Positions 8,343 to 17,979 are shown, counted from the first letter of the stretch. The stretch is DNA of 51,783 nt from Candidatus Poribacteria bacterium (GCA_012267415.1 JAAXGN010000161.1:1-51783), one strand, 5' to 3'. Numbers and translations are program-made. The notes: generated from the sequence alone by a model not told the origin.

Positions 8343-9739
8343 AGATCACAATTCCTTTCAGACATTTCACGTTGTAACTCTTCTAAGGATAAAATGCGAG
8401 GCATTAATGTTGGAAACAGTGCGGCATCAAGTTTTTTCTCTGCTTGACGAACATAGTCTACTTCTTTTTCACAGAGAAGATAATTTCTCTCGTGTGTAAG
8501 GGCAACGTATCCGACAGTGCCGCTTCCTCCGAATGGATCAAAGACGAGGTCACCTTTAAATGAATAGAATTGAATGACCCGTGAAGCCAATTCGGGTGGA
8601 AAAATAGCAGGATGAACTTTGTCAGTTGCAGGATTGATCTGCCAAACGTTTGTTTTTTCATACTCACCAAATACTTTACTGGCGTCAATAGTTTCATCAT
8701 CATATTGACGGATGTTCCAATCAATTAATTTGTCACTCTTTTTACGATATACCATGACGTTCTCGGTAATAGAATTCGCTTTATATCCAAGGGGTTTACG
8801 ATGTTGAAAGAAACCTCCATTTCTATTTTTTGCAGCGTATTCGGGTTTCATCCACACAATGTCGTCAATGAACTCCCATCCCATTTCGGTTAATCTCGGA
8901 TGTATGTCGTAAGGGATTGCATATCGCTTACTGGAATGTGCACGGCTTATTCTCGGAACAATAACAGGCGAAGTATTAAGGACAAAGAATCTTCCCTCTT
9001 TGGTTATACGATGCGTCTCTCTAAATACATCTGATAAAAAATCAAGGTATGCGTTGTAGCTTTGGAAAATGGTGTAATCGCGGGCATTGTAATACGGTGG
9101 AGAAGTGAAAGTAAGATGTATTGACTCGTCCGGAATAACTTTGAGGACATCCTGAACATCTGCACGAACCATTAAGTTCTTAAGCGGGTTTGGACTATGT
9201 CTATGGTTTTGTGTTTTAGATGGATTTGATGGAACAGTATGTCGCATCTCTTTTTCAATCTGCTCACGAATTATTTCGTTTGGATGTGTAGCTAATGAAG
9301 TGATAGTTTCTTTAACGTCTGGATGTTCTTTAAAGTAAAGCAATCCACGCAGTGCTTGTAATATAATTTTTGGGTCTGTGTCTTTAGTGAACGTACTTAA
9401 CACTGGAATTGTTGATTCAACTTTAAGTCTACCTATCGCTGATACAGCTTCACGACGCGTGGTTGTATTTTCCTCAATTTCTGCAAACGCAATGAGTGTT
9501 GTTAGGTATTGCTTGTCTTTGAGTTTACCCAGGTTCTTTATCGCAAGACACCTAATTTTGGGATTCTGGTGTTCTAATAAAGGTAGAAACAACTGTCCAT
9601 CAAATCCTTCCGGTAACTTACCGAGACTCTTAAGGGCAAAAAGCAGGTGTTGTTCTTCATTATTTCGCGCGAGGACATTCTTGAAAAAAGGAGTATTCTG
9701 GTTTAATTTTTCCCGTTCAATGTCAGTTTTGGTGAACAT
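8339..9739 (-). CDS. DNA (cytosine-N4 or adenine-N6) methyltransferase with N-terminal HEAT repeats
   Basis: A 466-residue fusion. Residues about 25-165 form helical HEAT-like repeats (for example HQNPKIRCLAIKNLGKL, then TTTRREAVSAIGRLK and DPKIILQALRGLLYF). The rest is a SAM-dependent DNA methyltransferase with catalytic motif IV TSPPYYNARDY (212-222) preceding the SAM motif I DPFGGSGTVGY (401-411), which is beta-class order. SPPY rather than DPPY/NPPF favours N4-cytosine methylation, matching CfrBI-type systems. It is the cognate methylase of the downstream endonuclease, overlapping it by 4 bases. AGGAG lies about 11 bases before the ATG. The HEAT extension is unusual for a type II methylase and could mediate protein contacts or DNA wrapping. 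Confidence 0.85.
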   Translation of the reverse strand: MFTKTDIEREKLNQNTPFFKNVLARNNEEQHLLFALKSLGKLPEGFDGQLFLPLLEHQNPKIRCLAIKNLGKLKDKQYLTTLIAFAEIEENTTTRREAVSAIGRLKVESTIPVLSTFTKDTDPKIILQALRGLLYFKEHPDVKETITSLATHPNEIIREQIEKEMRHTVPSNPSKTQNHRHSPNPLKNLMVRADVQDVLKVIPDESIHLTFTSPPYYNARDYTIFQSYNAYLDFLSDVFRETHRITKEGRFFVLNTSPVIVPRISRAHSSKRYAIPYDIHPRLTEMGWEFIDDIVWMKPEYAAKNRNGGFFQHRKPLGYKANSITENVMVYRKKSDKLIDWNIRQYDDETIDASKVFGEYEKTNVWQINPATDKVHPAIFPPELASRVIQFYSFKGDLVFDPFGGSGTVGYVALTHERNYLLCEKEVDYVRQAEKKLDAALFPTLMPRILSLEELQREMSERNCDL

Positions 9740-9862
9740 GGTCTGCTATTGCTCCTTTTTTAGAATCAATTTCTGGGTTCTATTCTCACATTTCTCAAAG
9801 ACTGATAGATCAAGCAACGAATCATCTATTTATTTTCAGGACGGACGCAATTTCTCTTAAAG

Positions 9863-9972
9863 TCCCTGATAAGGGGGATTTGAATCAACGCCAAATGCGC
9901 TTTTGGCATTTGGCGGGGGTTAAATCACTAAAATACCATTAAAATAACGCCTTTCTAACCCCTTATCAGGGA
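9863..9972. repeat. Nested inverted repeat / hairpin
   Basis: TCCCTGATAAGGGG at 9863-9876 is the perfect reverse complement of CCCCTTATCAGGGA at 9959-9972, giving 14-bp terminal inverted repeats 110 bases apart. Inside, CGCCAAATGC (9889-9898) pairs with GCATTTGGCG (9906-9915). It lies in the 414-base divergent gap between the methyltransferase and recJ. It may be a small MITE-like element. Confidence 0.7.
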
Positions 9973-10058
9973 ATGCGTAAGTTTTGATTAATATACTATA
10001 CTTCACCAAAAAAGTCAAATGTTTTGACACAATCGAATTATCCAATACGAAATTCCCT

Positions 10059-10088
10059 TTGACATATTGTGTCATTTCATGGTATATT
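10059..10088 (+). promoter_or_regulatory. Promoter for recJ-rel
   Basis: TTGACA (10059-10064) and TATATT (10083-10088) are 18 bases apart, about 65 bases upstream of the recJ ATG. Confidence 0.6.
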
Positions 10089-10153
10089 ACTTAATATTTT
10101 CAGTATATTCCTATTCTTGGCGACTCTAAGAGAGCGTAAGAGATCACATTAGC

Positions 10154-12733
10154 ATGAAACAGCACTCATCAAAAATATGGCAATATCAAACACCCGATAT
10201 TGATCTGAGTTTTACACTTGCTGCAGGCCTCAATATCCCCCCTTTGGTTGCACGACTCCTTGTCAATCGTGGTATAAGAACGGTTGAGGAAGGTAAGGTT
10301 TTTCTTTATCCAACTTATGCAGATTTGCATTCTCCGTTTAAAATGGCAGATATGGACAAAGCGGTTGAACGTATCAGACGTGCAATCAAGAATGGAGAAG
10401 AGATATGCGTCTACGGTGACTATGACGCTGATGGCACAACTGCGACCGCACTCTTAGTGAATGCCTTCCAGCACTTGGATTATCCCATAAAATATTATAT
10501 ACCACACCGATATGAGGAGGGGTACGGTCTTAATAGTGATGCTGTGAAGGAGATTAAAGAGAGTGGTTGTTCTTTGATGATCACTGTTGATTGTGGAATC
10601 ACTTCTGTCCGTGAAATCACGTGTGCAAACGAGTTAGGTATTGATGTTATATTAACTGACCATCATCAACCCCTTGAAGATAACCCTCCACCAGCTTATG
10701 CTATTATTTCCCCTAAGGTCCGTGGTAATGAATACCCATATTCAGAATTGGCAGGTGTGGGATTAGCGTTTAAACTTGCACAAGGTCTGATAGAGGATGA
10801 ATCTTTTCTGACTTCACTACTTGACCTTGTTGTGCTCGGGACAGTTGTTGATCTTGCGCCGCTAACGGGTGAAAATCGCACATTAAGTAGACTCGGATTG
10901 GCGGAGATAAATAAGCAGGAAAGAATTGGTATTCAGAAATTGTGTAAGGTGGCATCACTAAATGGGAAACCCCTTGTTGGTAGATCTCTTTCGTTTGGGT
11001 TAGGTCCACGCTTGAATGCAGCAGGACGGATGGACACAGCGTTAAAAGTCGTCAAACTCCTTACGACTGACGCCAGTGATGTCGCTGAGCAGATAGCACG
11101 GGAGTTAGATCAATGTAATCAGGACCGAAAGACTGTTGAAAAAGCTATACATGAAAAGGCTGTTGAGATTCTAAATCGGGATGAAAACATTGAAGAGATG
11201 AAAGGATTGGTTGTTGCAAGCGATGCATGGGGACATCAGGCAAAAGGTGTTGTCGGTATAGTTGCTTCAAGGTTGCTTGAACAATTCTATCGTCCTGTTT
11301 TTGTTCTTGCAATAAAAGATGATGAAGCGACTGGCTCCGGACGTTGTATTGATGGTATGAACCTTGCGGACTGTTTGAACTACTGTTCAGAGCTCTTACT
11401 CAAACACGGCGGTCACAAAGCAGCTGCGGGTGTTACACTAAAGCGGGGTAATATTCCGAAATTCAAGAAAGCATTCAACGATTATGCAATCGAGCATCTC
11501 ACAGTAGACGCATTGACACCCAAACTCTCTTTGGATTTTGAAACAGAACTATCCTCTCTATCGTTAGAGACTATAAGACAATTTGAAATTTTAGAACCGT
11601 TCGGTTTAGAAAATACTTCTCCCATGTTTGTGTGCAAAGATGTAACAGTCCAGGGAGAACCGATGTTAATGGGGAAAGAGAAAGAACACATTAGAATGTT
11701 TATCACGGATGGTCGTACACAAAAGAAAACAATCGGATGGAGAAGAGCACCAAACTTCACCACGTTTAGACGACCCAACATAAAATTAGACATCGCATTT
11801 AAACCAGAGATTAATGAGTATATGGGGGACATTTCAGTACAACTCATTCTTGAAGATTTTAACGTTCAAGAGCGCATGTCTAATCTACCTGTCTATCCAA
11901 CTGAAGATATAGAATCAGGTGGGAGGGTAATTGATCGTCGCAATCAGAATAAAAAAGACCAGCTGCTTTCCTTGCTTAACGCGAGCAAACCGTGTATAAT
12001 CTATGTATTGAACAGTGAGAAGATGCACCAGCTCCTGACAAGGTTAATACCTGAAAAAGCAGCACTCTTAAGGAAACACGATGAATCAACTTCTGAACAG
12101 GAAGAAATTGCGTTGTTAGAAGAGATTCAGAATGGAAATATAGTCGGTATTGTTTCCTCAGACCTGCTCTCAGAGTCTGCATTAAAAAACGTTCCTACTG
12201 TTGAACACATCGTTTTCTGTCATCTAACACCAGAAAAGGATATGTTTTTTAAAAGGTGTTTTGCAGCTGCATATACACAGAATACGACATCCCTTCATCT
12301 GTTGTATAATGAAGAATCCGATGTTCAACTCCTGCAAAACTGGATAGATTGCATTTACCCGGACAGAACAGAACTGACTACATTCTATAGGAGATTGCGT
12401 GAAACTATCAATACTGAATTTACACCACTTGAGAGTTTCACAAGCGCGTTTGAAAGCCATTCTGAAAGACTGATTGAAACGGTATTAACCATTTTTGATG
12501 AATTAACCTTAATTGAAAGAAAAACTGAAAATGGTAGTAGTCAACAGTTGGTAAGACTAATTCCGAACCAGCAGAGTCAACTTGATAGATCAAGAACATT
12601 TCTAAAGTGTCAATGGTTGAAACAGAATTCTCAAGAATTCCGAAAATTCCAACTTGAAGAGAACTCACAACGTATCTGGGAGCGCATCAAAGATGAGTGT
12701 CGAATCTCTGATCCATCAGATCCAAAAGGATAA
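10154..12733 (+). CDS. recJ: Single-stranded-DNA-specific exonuclease RecJ, long form
   Basis: A DHH-family 5'-3' ssDNA exonuclease acting in recombination and repair. Motifs: YGDYDADGTTATALLV (motif I), TVDCGITS, ILTDHHQP (the DHH motif), LGPRLNAAGRMD, VGIVASRLLEQFYRPVFVLA and HGGHKAAAGVTL of the DHHA1 domain. The core ends near residue 570. About 290 further residues form a C-terminal extension without an obvious motif; long RecJ forms are known in other phyla. The reading frame overlaps the next gene (rel) by 41 bases, indicating co-transcription and likely coupling. Confidence 0.93.
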   Translation: MKQHSSKIWQYQTPDIDLSFTLAAGLNIPPLVARLLVNRGIRTVEEGKVFLYPTYADLHSPFKMADMDKAVERIRRAIKNGEEICVYGDYDADGTTATALLVNAFQHLDYPIKYYIPHRYEEGYGLNSDAVKEIKESGCSLMITVDCGITSVREITCANELGIDVILTDHHQPLEDNPPPAYAIISPKVRGNEYPYSELAGVGLAFKLAQGLIEDESFLTSLLDLVVLGTVVDLAPLTGENRTLSRLGLAEINKQERIGIQKLCKVASLNGKPLVGRSLSFGLGPRLNAAGRMDTALKVVKLLTTDASDVAEQIARELDQCNQDRKTVEKAIHEKAVEILNRDENIEEMKGLVVASDAWGHQAKGVVGIVASRLLEQFYRPVFVLAIKDDEATGSGRCIDGMNLADCLNYCSELLLKHGGHKAAAGVTLKRGNIPKFKKAFNDYAIEHLTVDALTPKLSLDFETELSSLSLETIRQFEILEPFGLENTSPMFVCKDVTVQGEPMLMGKEKEHIRMFITDGRTQKKTIGWRRAPNFTTFRRPNIKLDIAFKPEINEYMGDISVQLILEDFNVQERMSNLPVYPTEDIESGGRVIDRRNQNKKDQLLSLLNASKPCIIYVLNSEKMHQLLTRLIPEKAALLRKHDESTSEQEEIALLEEIQNGNIVGIVSSDLLSESALKNVPTVEHIVFCHLTPEKDMFFKRCFAAAYTQNTTSLHLLYNEESDVQLLQNWIDCIYPDRTELTTFYRRLRETINTEFTPLESFTSAFESHSERLIETVLTIFDELTLIERKTENGSSQQLVRLIPNQQSQLDRSRTFLKCQWLKQNSQEFRKFQLEENSQRIWERIKDECRISDPSDPKG

Positions 12734-14825
12734 TCCAGAAGCTGAAACCGATTTTGATTTTCTAAAAACTTGCTACAGTTTTGCTGAAGAAGCACATAAG
12801 AATCAGTATCGTAAATCTGGTGAACCGTATTTCATGCATTGTATTAGAACAGCTGAAATACTTGTGCAGTTGCGTTTGGATATGGATACCATCTGTGCAG
12901 GATTGATGCACGATGTATTAGAAGACACTGGCATTACACGCGGTGAAATGGAAGAAAGATTCGGGGCAAACATTGCAGGTCTGGTTGAGGGTGTCACGAA
13001 AATTGGTAGGTATAAATTCGGCGGTGGTCAACGTAAGAGGCAGGCAGAAACTTACAGGAAGCTATTGCTTGCAACAGCTGAAGATATGCGGGTTATCCTG
13101 ATAAAACTCGCTGATCGTCTTCATAATATGGAAACGCTTGAGCATTTATCTCAAGAGCAGCAACAACGTATATCAAAAGAGACACTTGAAATCTATGCAC
13201 CTATTGCACATCGACTCGGTATATGGTCAATGATGAGTCGTCTTGAGGACCTGTCTTTAAAATATTTGCTTCCAGATAGATATAGAGAAATAGCCGACCT
13301 GCTTGATGAAAAACTTGAAGAGAGACAAGCGTATTGCAAGAAGATGGAAGCTATTATCCATTCAGAGTTGAAGAAGCACGGAATTCCCTCAAATGTCAGA
13401 GGAAGAACAAAGCACATCTATAGCATTTACCAGAAGATACATGAAAAAGGTACCCCCTTTAAAGATATTTGTGATTTAGTAGGACTACGTATCATCGTTG
13501 AAGACGACTGGAGTTGTTACAGTGCACTCGGTGTACTGCATCTAAGATGGAATTACTTGCCTGATAGGGTTAGAGATTGGATTGGACAACCGAAGAAAAA
13601 CGGGTATCAATCGCTTCATACGACTATATTGGATAATGGTAAACCGATTGAAATTCAGGTTAGAAGTAGAGAAATGCATCAGATTGCAGAAAACGGTATC
13701 GCCGCGCACTGGAGTTATAAGGAAGGATTACCCACAACGAAAGAAGCACAATCGATATTTGCTAACTATAAGGAAATGCTTGATGATATCAAAGACACAC
13801 AGGATGTGCCAGACACATTTACTGAGGCGATGAAGCTTGAGCTTTTCCAAGATGAAGTTTATGTATTCACACCAAAAGGTGACATCCACGCGCTTCCTGT
13901 TGGTTCAACAGCGATAGATTTTGCATACCGAATCCACACAGATATTGGCAATACATGTTGTGGCGCAGAGGTTAATAACGTGCTAACGCCAATTCGCGAA
14001 CCATTAAAGAATGGGGACAGGATAAATATCCTAACAAGTCCAAATAGTATGCCGAGTAGGGCATGGTTACGGATTGTTAAAACTACCAATGCACGTAACA
14101 AAATACGACATTGGTTCAAGGAAAAAGATAGAATAGATGCAATTGAGTTAGGTAAAAGATTGCTTAAAGCGGAGTTTCAAGTTTCATATCTAAATGCTAC
14201 CGAATTTATGAAACAGGAGAAACTGATTGAAGTGGTAAGACAGCTTGATCTTGAAACCGTGGATGAACTATTTATACGAATAGGTAACGGTAGCGAATCT
14301 GCAACCCAAGTCGTAAATCTCCTAAAACCTGAAAAGGTTATAGAAGAGAAAACAGAGGAAGTCGTCCACCGTCCCGAGCCAACTATCCAACTTGATAATG
14401 GAATAGACTTAGGCATGGTTCGGGTTATGAAGTGTTGTAACCCAATTCCGGGTGACGATATAGTAGGATATCTCACGAGGGGACGCGGTGTGTCTGTCCA
14501 TCGTGCGGATTGTGTTCGTCTACTTGATGAACCCGAACGATTCGTATCTGTTAACTGGCAACCGGAAGAAGGTACAAATTTTCCAGCACAAATCTATATT
14601 GAATGTCATGATAAACCGGGAATGTTAGGTGAGATTACGACAGCCATTGCGAAGTTTCACGTCAACATCCGTGAAGGCAATTTTAAACCCTCAACGAAAA
14701 CTACTATTGACGATACCGCAACAGACTATTTTACGTTGGATGTTTCTGGGGCTGAACAACTCAGAGAGGTGATGGATGCGGTAAAAAGCCTTAAGGGTGT
14801 AGAAAGAGTTGACCGAAAAATCTAA
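12693..14825 (+). CDS. Bifunctional (p)ppGpp synthetase/hydrolase (Rel/SpoT)
   Basis: A 710-residue long RSH protein controlling the stringent response. N-terminal HD hydrolase: H49, then HDVLEDT at 73-79 and LADRLHNMETL, all intact. The synthetase domain shows GRTKHIYSIYQK, DLVGLRI and GYQSLHT. A TGS domain (DEVYVFTPKGDIHALP, TAIDFAYRIHTDIG) and a C-terminal ACT domain (HDKPGMLGEITTAIAKF) follow, with the conserved CCNPIPGD zinc-finger segment between them. Intact HD and synthetase motifs imply both activities. The ATG at 12693 (preceded by GGGAG) is preferred; an in-frame TTG at 12654 is weaker. The gene starts inside the recJ 3' end. Confidence 0.93.
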   Translation: MSVESLIHQIQKDNPEAETDFDFLKTCYSFAEEAHKNQYRKSGEPYFMHCIRTAEILVQLRLDMDTICAGLMHDVLEDTGITRGEMEERFGANIAGLVEGVTKIGRYKFGGGQRKRQAETYRKLLLATAEDMRVILIKLADRLHNMETLEHLSQEQQQRISKETLEIYAPIAHRLGIWSMMSRLEDLSLKYLLPDRYREIADLLDEKLEERQAYCKKMEAIIHSELKKHGIPSNVRGRTKHIYSIYQKIHEKGTPFKDICDLVGLRIIVEDDWSCYSALGVLHLRWNYLPDRVRDWIGQPKKNGYQSLHTTILDNGKPIEIQVRSREMHQIAENGIAAHWSYKEGLPTTKEAQSIFANYKEMLDDIKDTQDVPDTFTEAMKLELFQDEVYVFTPKGDIHALPVGSTAIDFAYRIHTDIGNTCCGAEVNNVLTPIREPLKNGDRINILTSPNSMPSRAWLRIVKTTNARNKIRHWFKEKDRIDAIELGKRLLKAEFQVSYLNATEFMKQEKLIEVVRQLDLETVDELFIRIGNGSESATQVVNLLKPEKVIEEKTEEVVHRPEPTIQLDNGIDLGMVRVMKCCNPIPGDDIVGYLTRGRGVSVHRADCVRLLDEPERFVSVNWQPEEGTNFPAQIYIECHDKPGMLGEITTAIAKFHVNIREGNFKPSTKTTIDDTATDYFTLDVSGAEQLREVMDAVKSLKGVERVDRKI

Positions 14826-14827
14826 TG

Positions 14828-15043
14828 TTATGATAGTACTTGTGGCATTCGTGAGATTACTTTTATAACTTTTCCGCTGCGGATACAGGAGGTACAGACA
14901 CGAATCCTTCTCGTTCCAGTTTCTGTTTTGACACGGACGCGTTGTAAGTTAGGAAGCCAACGACGTTTTGTGTGTCTGTCTGAGGCACTTATTTTATTAC
15001 CTGTTCGTGGTCTTTTACCACACATTGTACAAACTCTTGACAT
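14828..15043 (-). CDS. rpmB: Ribosomal protein bL28
   Basis: A 71-residue basic protein with the L28 signature: VCTMCGKRPRTGN, then TKRRWLPNLQRVRVK and RRIRVCTSCIRSGKV. It carries two CxxC pairs, marking the zinc-ribbon (C+) form of the large-subunit protein. AAGGA lies about 8 bases upstream of the ATG. It converges on rel with 2 bases between the stops, so the two transcripts run into each other. It is not part of a ribosomal operon here. Confidence 0.95.
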   Translation of the reverse strand: MSRVCTMCGKRPRTGNKISASDRHTKRRWLPNLQRVRVKTETGTRRIRVCTSCIRSGKVIKVISRMPQVLS

Positions 15044-15122
15044 TTTCTTGAATCCTTATGTATAGTTTTTCAAATGACGCATAGAAATTAACTTTTAAAA
15101 GAATAACACATACGAGGCTCAA

Positions 15123-15914
15123 ATGCAAATTATTCTTAAGATCAGTAGATACCTCATGCCTTTACTCATTTTATCCTTGATCTTCGCCTGCGGTGCTGAT
15201 GAAGAGGATGAACCGGATCCGATAGTGCCACCTGAACCACAACAGTTTGGTACCGTATCAGGCATAGTTACAGATGCTGTAACAGGTAACCCATTGCCTG
15301 GGGTCCAGGTTGCATTATCTGGAGTGATGGTAGAGACTGAAGTTGATGGCGGTTTCGTCTATAATGATATCCTTTATGGTGAGGAACAGGAGTTGACGGT
15401 TCGTGATCCACTTTATCAGGCGTATTCAACTCAGATTGTATTAAATGAAGTTCGCTTAGTACACAATGTTGCACTTTCGCCTTTAAACGATCATCAGGCG
15501 GAATTGTTTGCGCTCCTTGAAAACTTATCTACTTTACTTGAGTCTTTAGATATGGACAATTTACCTTCCCTTCAATCCCTTTTCTCTGAATCCTATTTTG
15601 CTGCGGATGATGAGGTTACAAAAATTGGTGTTATTTCAAGTGTAGTTCCACCTAATTTTGAAGGTGTAATTCCAACATTTACAAGTGTGTTTGAAGATTA
15701 CTCTTGGCTGAATTTTACTTACGACAATTTGGTGTATGATATTACCGACGCCAGAAAAGCATCCGTACAAATGTTGATGGGTGTAGACTCAGAGAATGCG
15801 GAAGACAAGGGTATGAGGAGTCTTGAGGGAACCTGCCAATTTGATTTTCGTCGTGAAGGTAGTGAGTGGAAAATAGTGTATTGGCAGCTTATGACTTTAG
15901 AAATCAAGTTGTAA
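15123..15914 (+). CDS. Lipoprotein with carboxypeptidase-regulatory-like domain
   Basis: A 263-residue predicted lipoprotein with a lipobox LIFAC ending near residue 23, followed by an acidic stretch (GADEEDEPDP). Residues about 42-110 match the carboxypeptidase-like regulatory beta-sandwich (GTVSGIVTDAVTGNPLPGVQ). The remainder (about 115-263) looks like a globular domain ending in FRREGSEWKIVYWQL, similar in style to NTF2/SnoaL-like or nuclear-transport-like folds, but I do not recognise it. The last 18 bases overlap the convergent rsmA 3' end. Cell-surface or periplasmic location is inferred. Confidence 0.7.
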   Translation: MQIILKISRYLMPLLILSLIFACGADEEDEPDPIVPPEPQQFGTVSGIVTDAVTGNPLPGVQVALSGVMVETEVDGGFVYNDILYGEEQELTVRDPLYQAYSTQIVLNEVRLVHNVALSPLNDHQAELFALLENLSTLLESLDMDNLPSLQSLFSESYFAADDEVTKIGVISSVVPPNFEGVIPTFTSVFEDYSWLNFTYDNLVYDITDARKASVQMLMGVDSENAEDKGMRSLEGTCQFDFRREGSEWKIVYWQLMTLEIKL

Positions 15915-16736
15915 CTGATCTGCTAAAGCAGCGAATTCGGTAATATCCAGTGTTTCTGCCCGTCTTTCTGGTTTGATGTTCAATTCTTCAAATGCCTGAT
16001 TTAATCTATCAGATGATGCAAACCTTTTCAGTGAATTCTTCAGCATCTTTCTTCTGCCTCTAAACGCTTCCCGAACCACTCTAAAAAAGTGTACTTCATC
16101 CTGCACTTCGACCCTCGGTTTGTCTCTCATTGACAGTTTTAACAGAGCAGAGTCTACTTTCGGTGCAGGATAGAAGTTATCAGGTGAAAGTGTTACAATT
16201 AGCGAACTATCAGCGTAATAGGAAACACCAATTGTGAGTGCTCCATAGTCCTTCCCACCGGGGGGTGCAACTATTCGCTCAGCAACTTCTCTCTGCATCA
16301 TCAATAGACAGAAATCCAGTTGATTTGTGTGCTCCAGTAGTTTCCATAATATCGGTGTCGTAATACCGTAGGGTAAATTCGCTATTACCTTCGGACGAGT
16401 ATTCGGGGAGAAAAGAGAGGTGAGTTCTATTTCAAGTATATCTGCTTTGACAATCTGTACAGTATCACATGTTGAAAATTGGGATTCTAAAACTTCATTA
16501 AGAATAGGATCAATCTCAATAGCGATAACGGTTTCGGCTGTTTCTGCCAATGTCTGTGTCAGGCAACCGAGTCCCGCTCCGATTTCTATCACGACATCGG
16601 TATTGGTGACCTCACCAATATCCATAATGATCTCTAATACTTCTGGATTTATTAGAAAGTGTTGACCCAACTTTTTTTTGGGGTGAGTGGGATGTTTTTT
16701 TAGGAACGTACGCGCCTGTTGTTGAAGGGACATCAT
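15897..16736 (-). CDS. rsmA: 16S rRNA dimethyladenosine transferase RsmA (KsgA)
   Basis: A 279-residue Rossmann methyltransferase that dimethylates two adjacent adenosines in helix 45 of 16S rRNA. Evidence: KKLGQHFLINPEVLE at the start, SAM motif VIEIGAGLGCLTQTLAE, AIEIDPILNEVLE, VKADILE, catalytic NLPYGITTPILW, the FxPxPKVDSA-type element FYPAPKVDSALLKL and the FRGRRKMLKNSLKR C-terminal helix. It lies 49 bases after coaBC on the same strand, likely the last gene of the ferredoxin-gmk-coaBC-rsmA run, and overlaps the convergent lipoprotein gene by 18 bases. Confidence 0.95.
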   Translation of the reverse strand: MMSLQQQARTFLKKHPTHPKKKLGQHFLINPEVLEIIMDIGEVTNTDVVIEIGAGLGCLTQTLAETAETVIAIEIDPILNEVLESQFSTCDTVQIVKADILEIELTSLFSPNTRPKVIANLPYGITTPILWKLLEHTNQLDFCLLMMQREVAERIVAPPGGKDYGALTIGVSYYADSSLIVTLSPDNFYPAPKVDSALLKLSMRDKPRVEVQDEVHFFRVVREAFRGRRKMLKNSLKRFASSDRLNQAFEELNIKPERRAETLDITEFAALADQLQLDF

Positions 16737-16785
16737 TTTATGGGTTTGTTGAACTTGGTGTAAAGGTTTCGGTAATGACTATTGC

Positions 16786-17979
16786 TTAAAGCAGCTTCAC
16801 GATTCTATCCAATATTGCATTCGCAACATCTATTTTAGGTAAGATTGGTAGTTGTTCACAATTTCCATCCTTGTCAAGAATAGAAACGATATTTGTATCT
16901 CCAGCAAATCCTGCTCCTTCAGCGAGAATGTCGTTTGCAACGATGAAGTCACAGTTTTTGCGGATTAACTTGGTTTTTGCGTTTTCAAGAACGTCATTTG
17001 TTTCAGCAGCGAAACAGACTGTAATCTGATGTTTTTTATTCTTTCCCAGCACCTCTGCGGTATCAGGATTTTTTTCTAAGTCAATAGAGATAACATCCTC
17101 AAGTTTTTTTATTTTCTGGTGTGAGATCTCTGAGGGTCTAAAATCAGCGGGAGCAGCAGCCATAATGACAATATCTGCTTGTTCAAAATGTGCTAAAACC
17201 GCTTCGTGCATTTCCTCTGTTGTTTCGACATGATCAATGTCTATACCCGTTGGCGGTGCAACGGTTGTTTGTCCGCTAACCAATTGAACTTCTGCTCCTC
17301 TACATTTTGCAGCATGTGCGATGGCATATCCCATTTTTCCACTGGATCTGTTCGTAATGTACCTTACGGGATCGATGTATTCACGTGTTGCACCTGCTGT
17401 GACAAGGATACGTTGTCCTTTTAGGTCTTCGCGAACATGCAGTATTTCTTCTGTTTTTTCCAAGATTGCATCAATTGTATTCAAGCGACCAATACCTTGA
17501 TATCCGCAGGCGAGATCACCACTCACAGGTTCTACAAATGCTACGCCGTTCTGTCTTAACGTTTCTACATTTCGTCTAACATAAGGGTTCTGATACATGT
17601 GTCCATTCATTGCGGGTGCTAAGAGGATAGGACAGTGAACGGAGATAGCAACGGTAGAAAGTGCATCATCGGCGATACCGTTTGCCATCTTTCCGATAAT
17701 GTTTGCAGTTGCGGGAACGATGACAAGTAAATCAGCGCGGTCGGCGAGATCTATATGTGGTGGTTTCCAGTCATCACCTGTGTCAAATAGATTGAGGAGA
17801 ACGGGATTCCGTGATATAACCTGAAATTGTAAAGGATTGATCAACTTCGCAGCGTTTTCTGTCATTACGACATGAACTGAAGCCTCCGACTTGACCAATT
17901 GACTGGCAAAATCAACGGAACGATGGATGGCAATACCACCTGTAACACCTAAGAGTATAGTTCGGTTCTTAAGTTCCAT
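16786..17979 (-). CDS. coaBC: Bifunctional phosphopantothenoylcysteine decarboxylase/synthase CoaBC
   Basis: A 397-residue coenzyme A pathway fusion. The N-terminal flavoprotein decarboxylase (CoaC) shows ILLGVTGGIAI, HIDLADRADLLVIVPATANI with the catalytic His, LAPAMNGHM and the active-site CG in LACGYQGIGRL. The C-terminal synthetase (CoaB) shows ILVTAGATREYIDPVRYITN, then RSSGKMGYAIA and the KIKK region. The usual GIAAYK is GIAIHR here. Its 5' end overlaps gmk by 11 bases; gmk-coaBC linkage is common, but the rpoZ often between them is absent. Confidence 0.95.
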   Translation of the reverse strand: MELKNRTILLGVTGGIAIHRSVDFASQLVKSEASVHVVMTENAAKLINPLQFQVISRNPVLLNLFDTGDDWKPPHIDLADRADLLVIVPATANIIGKMANGIADDALSTVAISVHCPILLAPAMNGHMYQNPYVRRNVETLRQNGVAFVEPVSGDLACGYQGIGRLNTIDAILEKTEEILHVREDLKGQRILVTAGATREYIDPVRYITNRSSGKMGYAIAHAAKCRGAEVQLVSGQTTVAPPTGIDIDHVETTEEMHEAVLAHFEQADIVIMAAAPADFRPSEISHQKIKKLEDVISIDLEKNPDTAEVLGKNKKHQITVCFAAETNDVLENAKTKLIRKNCDFIVANDILAEGAGFAGDTNIVSILDKDGNCEQLPILPKIDVANAILDRIVKLL

